From Monosporascus cannonballus (lineage: Eukaryota; Ascomycota; Sordariomycetes; Xylariales): 64,000 nt of DNA. The DNA lies in the NCBI GenBank assembly GCA_004154925.1, contig QJNS01000213.1, positions 62,001-126,000 on the forward strand, given 5' to 3'. Both the position numbers and the translations under genes were made by a program. Positions within the stretch are counted from its first letter, which is position 1; the number at the start of each line of letters is the position of its first letter. The notes below the pieces were generated by a model that was not told the origin of the DNA, did not search any database, and saw nothing but the letters and a program-made list of their open reading frames with translations. Below are positions 57,861-64,000 of the stretch, in pieces.

Positions 57861-60031
57861 AAACAGAAGAAAAAAAAAACAAAGGAAACCACACAAACAC
57901 TTGTCTGTGAGGAAGAGGCGAGCTGTGGGAAAGAAAGGAGGGGGGGAAAAAAATCGAAAGTTTGAGGGGAGAACGCCTGCCCTTATATTCGTGGATGCGC
58001 CTCTGGTCTCCCCCTTCATCCCCCTGTTGTGTTGGTTCTGGCTCTTGTCATGGTAGTCTTGTCTATCGTCTGTGGATGGCCATTTCTGACTTTGCATTTG
58101 ACGCTCCTGGGCTCCTGGGCTTCTGGGCCTTTGGATGTCCGTGGGTGCGGTCAGACGGCAAGATGCAGCGGTCGTCCTGTTTTGTCACTGGCACAGTTTC
58201 TTGACCCTCGGTAGGTACGGCGGCGTGAGAAGCAGCTACGGCGCTCTATGCAGGGTACAGAGGTATGAGGATACGGAGATACGAAGATACTTCAGTTGAG
58301 CCTGATCTGGCACACACAATCCGCATGGCAGCTTGCAGCCGCGGCGGCATGGCTGGCAGGCCCGAAACTGGCTTTGTCACAGCGGGTCGAAGGGATACAG
58401 GCAGGAGGTAAGTGGAAGGACAGGAGGCAGGTGGACGATTGGAGGCGCTAGAGAGGCCAAGCCGCATTATCCTACGATTATGGATAACTAGACGGCGGGA
58501 TGGCAAAGAGCGACGACAACAATAATGACTACGACGATTACGACGACGACATCAGTTAATCCAACATACCCGCTTGCGCTTCTTGCATTTTTTTTTTTTT
58601 TGCATAATGGGTTAGTATGTAATATAATTCATCCTGTCTAGATACGATATCCCCCTTGTCCGTTCCGACTTACGTTATTCCTATGGGCCGGCCCGGTCAT
58701 GACCCCAAATCCATCGTTAATAGCGACGAGTCCAGCGGGCTGTAGCGGGCCGCTCCCTATTCCATAACCTCCTGCAAGTGCTTGGACCAGGCCTGCTATC
58801 TGCTGCCGACCTGTTGAATCCTGTGCGAAGTAAGTAGGGTACGTCTGGCATATATGGGACGTCTGGGACGTTTGGGTTATCGGGGTGGTCGGGGCGGTTG
58901 GAGCGTTCGAAAAAATAAGACGATGTCAAGACTTACTCGTATTCAACCTTTGTTCCTCTAACCGTATGTTAGCAACCGGCAGCCGAGGGCAGACGGAACA
59001 CTCACAGATTGGTAACACTGACCCCGAACGCGTGGTCGGTAGCGATAGTAAGTATGGGTATCCAGTGCTGCACGGTACAAGTGAAAGACTTGGCAGGGGC
59101 ACGTTGCGACTCACTCGGTGCTCAGGCGGTTAATGTGCCCGGCGACCTGGCTCATGCGCTAGGTTGCTTGGCGCACTTACTCGGTCAGCTCGGTCGTCTG
59201 CTCGGATGGAACTTGACGAAAAGTCTCGAGGGTGTAACCCATCTCCGGCGAGTCAACAAGATGTTGAAACGAGCCAGCGCTGATGCTCTTGCTGTCATCG
59301 GGATGACCGAAGCCCTGCTCGCGGAATAGGTGCCTTACAGGCCCTAGGTGACCATGACGCGCAGCCCCTGCAATGATCGACAAGACGAAGGAACACCCCT
59401 TGCGTTGGATCGCCGTGCAGCGCGAGAAGTTCCCCCGGAGTATTTATCCCTGCGGAGGATCCATAGATGATGGCTCATCCACTCCCTACTCGGAATAGAT
59501 AGGCGTGCTGACCCACAGCATAGTAAAGATATACATGTAAGTCCATAGCATGACATCGGGCTATAATCTACAATTCTTGGGCCGCGAGTTGCTGTGTAAC
59601 TATTGTCTTCTTGTATGGAGATTGCTGCTGATACCAGGTGAATAGCTTTTATTGAACAGGTTAGCATTGAAAAGTGGCCTCTATATGAAAGCCTAGTCAA
59701 ACCACTGGAGCTTGAATACTGCCCTACATCGTTGATCCAGGCGCCATCCGCTGCAATGAGCGGCCAATGGAGACACAGCCATTTGGCGAGTCCTGCCGCC
59801 GATGCTATACTCTAATGCATTCAGGCCGCGCCGTAGCCAAAGCATCTTCAAGCTACCGAGTTCCCATATGCAGGCAAGTGGCTGGCGTAAGATACTCGTG
59901 CAATACGATCCCCAGCCCTTTTAAGGTCTTCTCTTAAGTCTTTTCAGAAGCACTTCCCCTCGTTTCCTTTATCCTCACCATCCGTCAAAGTCCTTTCCTC
60001 CCACAAAGTCAATTTTTACCGCCCCCTCACC
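57861..60031. other. Gene-poor spacer
   Basis: Normal-composition DNA with simple sequence (GAC-rich 58513-58551, T14 at 58588-58601) and a possible ankyrin-like relic (59177-59383). The last 150 bp before 60032 are pyrimidine-rich, as in fungal promoters (CCTTTATCCTCACCATCC). Confidence 0.45.
59177..59383 (-). pseudogene. Possible ankyrin-repeat fragment
   Basis: A 68-codon frame starts SIIAGAARHGHLGPVRHLFR, close to the ankyrin consensus (G-x-T-P-L-x-x-A-A-x-x-G-H-x-x-V-V-x-x-L-L). The following repeat is not readable. With one unit only, and no intact neighbour exons found, it is at best debris of a larger gene. Confidence 0.25.
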
Positions 60032-61498
60032 ATGGGGTCCAACATCAATGACGAGTTCGTAACGAACCGCGCTGCTAGCACCGAAGCCGCCCTCCTGGCT
60101 GAAAAGAACTTTTCGGCCAAAAACTACGAATCGCTCCCCATCGTCTTCGCCCGCGCCCAGGGTGCCTCCGTCTGGGATCCCGAGGGAAATCAGTATCTCG
60201 ACTTCCACTCTGCTTCAACTGCCCTTAACCATGGCCATTGCCACCCCAAGCTTGTCGCGGCGCTTGTTGACCAGGCATCACGACTGACCCTAACCTCCCG
60301 CGCCTTCTACAACGATATATACCCCCAATTCGCGGAGTTTATGACCAAGCTTTTTGGCTATGACAGGGTCCTGCCGTCGAGTACTGGCGCGGAGGCTTGT
60401 GAAACTGCAATCAAGGTCGCGCGGAAATGGGCCTATAAGGTCAAAGGTGTTCCGCAGGACGAAGCTATTGTTCTTGGTGCTGCAGGTAACCACCATGGAC
60501 GGACAGTGAGTAGTACCCTGACTTGACTTAAGGAAATATGATTGTAGGTGGACCTTATTAACATCGATATTTTGTCTTACAGTTGGCCTCCATCTCTTTG
60601 GCCTCTGATGGAATGTCGCGTGAAAACTACGGTCCATTGGTTCCCAATATCAGCTGCTCAATTCCCGGAACCGACAAGTTGATCGCCTTCAATGATAAGG
60701 CGGCTCTACGAGATGCCTTTGAGGCAGCGGGCTTCAACCTGGCAGCCTTCGTGATCGAACCAATCCAAGGAGATGCAGGCGTCATTGTAGCCGATGATGA
60801 CTATCTTCAAGAGGCAAGAGCCCTCTGTGACAAGCATAATGTTCTCTTAGTCTGTGATGAAGTCCAGACTGGCATCGCGCGGACTGGAAAGCTGCTTGGT
60901 CACTACTGGAGTGGAATCAGACCTGACATGGTGCTATTAGGCAAGACCATGACAGGTGGCATGTACCCCGTCTCCTGTGTCTTAGGAAGTAACGAAGTGA
61001 TGCTTACCGTCGAGCCCGGAACCCATGGCTCAACTTATGGTGGTAATCCACTCGGGGCGGCAGTTGCTATGCGTGCTCTCCAAGTCGTCGAGGAGGAAAA
61101 CCTGGTCGAACGCGCAGATCGTCTTGGTCATGCCCTTCGTAACGGTCTGTCCGCTATCCAGGCCCAGACTCCAGGTCCTATTATCCAAACGGTCCGCGGT
61201 AGGGGGCTGCTCAACGCGTTTGTCATTGACCAGTCCAAGACCAATGGACATACGGGCATAGAACTGTGCGAGCTGATGAAACGGAAGGGTCTTTTGGTAA
61301 GCAACCACTCTCCTGTTCTCTGCAGCTGTTTATTTGGTATACCCGGCTAAAGCCCCCTGTCTGCAGCTGAAATCGAGCCGGACAGGTGTCATTCGCATAG
61401 CACCTCCCCTTGTCGTTTCCGACTCTCAACTCAGCCAGGCGCTCGGGATTATCAAGGAATCCATACAGGAACTTCTCGCTCTCCCCGCAGCTGCCTAG
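60032..61498 (+). CDS. Ornithine aminotransferase-type class III aminotransferase
   Basis: A PLP enzyme expected to move the delta-amino group of ornithine to 2-oxoglutarate, giving glutamate semialdehyde (arginine catabolism or proline supply). Exons are 60032-60505, 60583-61296 and 61367-61498, with 439 residues, normal for the family. Introns of 77 and 70 bp have GTGAGT/GTAAGC donors and CAG acceptors; the first join restores [15 protein letters not shown]. Landmarks are [47 protein letters not shown], the PLP-holding DEVQTG (Asp 250), the Schiff-base Lys 279 in [14 protein letters not shown], and [16 protein letters not shown] 60032 has a CACCATG context. Residue differences from housekeeping OAT (SST for MNT, LGAA for CGHH regions) leave room for a specialised paralog. 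It faces the AMP-ligase gene. Confidence 0.88.
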
Positions 61499-62216
61499 CA
61501 CAAGACCACCTCTTGAGAAGATAGGACTCGCGGACGGTGACATTGAAGATACAATGCTAGAGGGTTATCCGCCTGTGTAGAACAGTCTCACGGTGCCATA
61601 CCAACTATGAATGATACTGTGGGAGGAATAACTGCAATCACTGGGATGTCAAGAGCTGCCAAGAATAGAACACAAATTATTAATTAGTTCTCTGCGAATG
61701 TAGGCATGCTTGAATGTAAGAATTCGAGACGTAAGGCGAGGTCACCATGAAGAACGCGAAAAAAAAAACTTTTGTATGCAGAAATGTATAAGGAAGGTTT
61801 TCATAAAAAATGGGAAATCTCAGTATATGTCGTAGGTATCTTATTAATGCTATATTAAAGCCATGGACCTCCAACAATAGCTGGTGGAAAACAAAGTTAT
61901 ATATATTCTAGGTAATCATTTTATTAAGCGGGACCTTTTTTTATTAATTCATTATTTCTCTTATTAATCAGCTGGTAAATAATAAAAAGTAATAAAAAGT
62001 TGTCGAAAGCCGGGTAAGCAAAGTTCTAAATTTAGCCCATTTTTGCTGCCTCATATAAGGGATATAGACCCGCATTTCCGGAGGAAACGTCCGGATTCCT
62101 AGATTGAACGATTATCAAGGCGTCAACTTACTCCCTTAGTTTCAGATATCTTCATGGACTACTCATCATCCCGTTATTAATTCCAGTCAAGCCATCTATT
62201 TTGTTATATGGGGGCT
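61499..62216. other. Convergent 3' spacer
   Basis: Shared 3' flank of the two converging genes, about 700 bp, partly AT-rich (61860-62000). A 65-codon minus-strand frame at 61680-61877 shows no family features. Terminators of both genes must lie here. Confidence 0.5.
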
Positions 62217-64000
62217 CTACCGCATACCCGACAGCTCCCACAACTTCGCAGTCTGCATCTTCATGAAATCACTAACATCCAAAACCTCCGTCTCCTCCCC
62301 ACAAATCCTGTCCTCGCTATCCAATGGGAAAAACATATGAACCGCCTTCATCATGGCAGTCTTGTCCGACCATGTCCGGGGAACAGATTCGTGCTCTCCC
62401 AAAACCCTCAACACAGTTGGCAATTGGTACGCAGGGAGGCCCATGTTCGTGGCCAGGTCGTTTCGGATAGCCTGTAAATCCACTCTCTTATCATCAATAT
62501 CATTGTCGTTCTTGTGGAACCGCACGAGCGCTGCTGTCCGCGTGTCGCACTGTGGGTCTGCGACTGGCATGATATACCCCTCTGCGACGTATGGAAGTGC
62601 GGTTAGGGCAGCCTCGACTTTTCCTCGGGGAACTTTGTAGGTGTAGAATTTGAATACTGTCACGGGACAATGATTGTCAGCTGAGGCAGGAAAGCAAGAA
62701 AGAGGTGGGAATACTGACGATCCATGTTTGCCCTTCCTTTGAAGATGTACCGTCCATCTTGGAGGATTGCCAAATCTCCAGTCTTGAAAAATCCTTCGGG
62801 GTCTAAACGTTTTGCCGTGGCATTGGGGGAGTTCAAGTACCTGCAGCAGAACATTTGTTAGTGCGTTTTACTAAGTCAAGAAAAAGATACTTCTACACAC
62901 CCGAGGAATAAAGATGGCGTCTTGACAAGGACCTCCCCTTTGTCGCCTTCAGATAGCTTCATAATCACATTCGGAAGTGGTGTTCCCAAGTCATCCTGGC
63001 CACAGTTATTAGCCATGTTCACAGCGGCTCAGAGCCAACGGGCAATGGCAATGGCGATGTCGTGTCTCACCTCTACACTCCCCAACTCCGTATCGCAAAC
63101 AGATATCTCCTGCGTCTCCGTAGACCCATACTGCTCCTTAAGCGGCCGACCTCCACGCATCTCTCGCCAGAACTCCTTAATTCGGCCCGAGAGCATGGCA
63201 CCCGTTGCGCACGCATCGCGCAGGTGCTGCGCCCCCTTCACATACTCACCGACAACATCCTGCGGCAACTCGACGGAAACATGCTTCTGGAAATACGTCA
63301 TCATCCCATACCAAAAGGTCGGAGACAACACGATCTTGGTAGCCGTTTGCTCGCGCAGCTTCTCCCAGATCAGGTTATAGTTTCGCCCGAAGTTGTGGAC
63401 CTCGACGCGGATGCCTGTCAGCAGCATCTGAAATAGCTTTGTGAAGTAGATCGACCAGAATGCGCCGCGCGGGATGATGCAGAGCTCGTCGTTTGGCTCG
63501 GGTGCTTCATCTTGTCGGGCGTACTTGTTTATTGTTCGGCGGGCGTGCAGGACGCCCTTTGGGGGGCCGGTTGTTCCCGATGTGAAGAATAGTATACTTG
63601 GGGTCTCTTCGGACACCGCGAGGGCTGGATCAAGAGTATAGCTTGCCACTGGAAGGAGATTGTTGTCGGCATCCTTATTGCTCTTGATGATAAGAGAAGG
63701 GATCTTGACTTCATCTTTGATCTGCGTAGCGAGACTAGCCAGCTCCGAGGTGGCAAGGAGATATTGTGCATCACATTGCTGAAGAATGTGCGACGCTTCG
63801 GCAGGGAGCGCGCCTGTTGCTGTTGTTTGCAAAAGCATTTTGTTAGCTACCGATGCTTGCAGTCAAGACATATTTTATAACGGGGACCTTACGTATCGGC
63901 ACGACTACTCCGCCGATTGCCAGAACAGCAAGAACCCCAATGATAAACTCATATCCATTCGGGGCCAAGAGAGCAATATAGAAACCACCGGGGCTGTCTA
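62217..64000 (-). CDS. AMP-forming acyl-CoA synthetase/ligase, N terminus beyond the window
   Basis: An ANL-superfamily enzyme that activates a carboxylic acid as its AMP ester, usually passing it to CoA. The visible exons in transcript order are 64000-63893, 63819-63071, 62995-62901, 62840-62719 and 62656-62217 (504 residues); introns are 73, 75, 60 and 62 bp. The joins keep frame and restore VVVPI-PTGALPAEASHIL, GSVE-DDLGTPLPN, SLFLG-YLNSPNATAKR and GRANMD-LFKFYTYKVPRG. Landmarks are the P-loop FFTSGTTGPPKGVLHARR, YGSTETQE, EGFFKTGDLA with the AMP-ribose Asp, and KVPRGKVEAAL; TWSDKTAMMK near the end may hold the catalytic lysine. There is no thiolation or reductase domain, so it is not an NRPS-like enzyme. 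Its substrate cannot be read from the sequence. Confidence 0.88.

Noticed and set aside
1..64000. tRNA genes, rRNA, CRISPR arrays, bacterial operon features
   Set aside because: Looked for tRNA T-loop/B-box patterns (GGTTCGANNCC) and for regularly spaced repeats. None was supported, and the genome is eukaryotic.

Overview
The window is nuclear DNA of a filamentous ascomycete (Pezizomycotina). The evidence is short introns (46-77 bp) with CTAAC/CTGAC branch-like sites, eukaryotic housekeeping genes (AP-1 beta-adaptin, EMC4), and large AT-rich blocks of retrotransposons saturated with C-to-T/G-to-A changes, the usual mark of repeat-induced point mutation (RIP). An Eurotiomycete is my guess; nothing seen proves the order.

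Layout. (1) 1-34150 is a gene-free AT-rich retrotransposon block. 1-11331 holds five consecutive 3' ends of Ty3/gypsy chromoviruses, all on the plus strand, best read as insertions inside one another whose 5' halves lie left of the window. 11563-11769 is a solo LTR of a second gypsy family. 18811-33078 is a full-length member of that family with 206-bp LTRs, and a complete chromovirus (20902-27784, minus strand, 418-bp LTRs, AGTAA target duplication) sits inside it. 11770-18810 and 33084-34150 are AT-rich deserts. 34152-34681 is a foldback element on the border of the mutated block. (2) 34700-50940 has normal base composition. It holds a gene for a predicted membrane protein with an RRM-like domain and a long acidic tail, interrupted by an in-frame TAG; a dead Tc1/mariner-like transposon; AP-1 beta (4 exons, minus); EMC4 (3 exons, plus); a small uncertain gene; and decayed genes, including a J-domain relic. 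(3) 50947-57796 is another complete chromovirus (438-bp LTRs, TATGT duplication) inserted into a small minisatellite. (4) 57800-64000 has a gene-poor stretch, then an ornithine-aminotransferase-type enzyme (3 exons, plus) facing an acyl-CoA synthetase (minus, cut by the window end).

How it fits together. AP-1 beta and EMC4 diverge from a shared 1.4-kb spacer and serve the secretory system (clathrin sorting; ER membrane-protein insertion). The aminotransferase and the AMP-forming ligase converge and could belong to one metabolic locus, but that is only suggested by adjacency. The transposons are all inactivated. I found no tRNA, rRNA or CRISPR.
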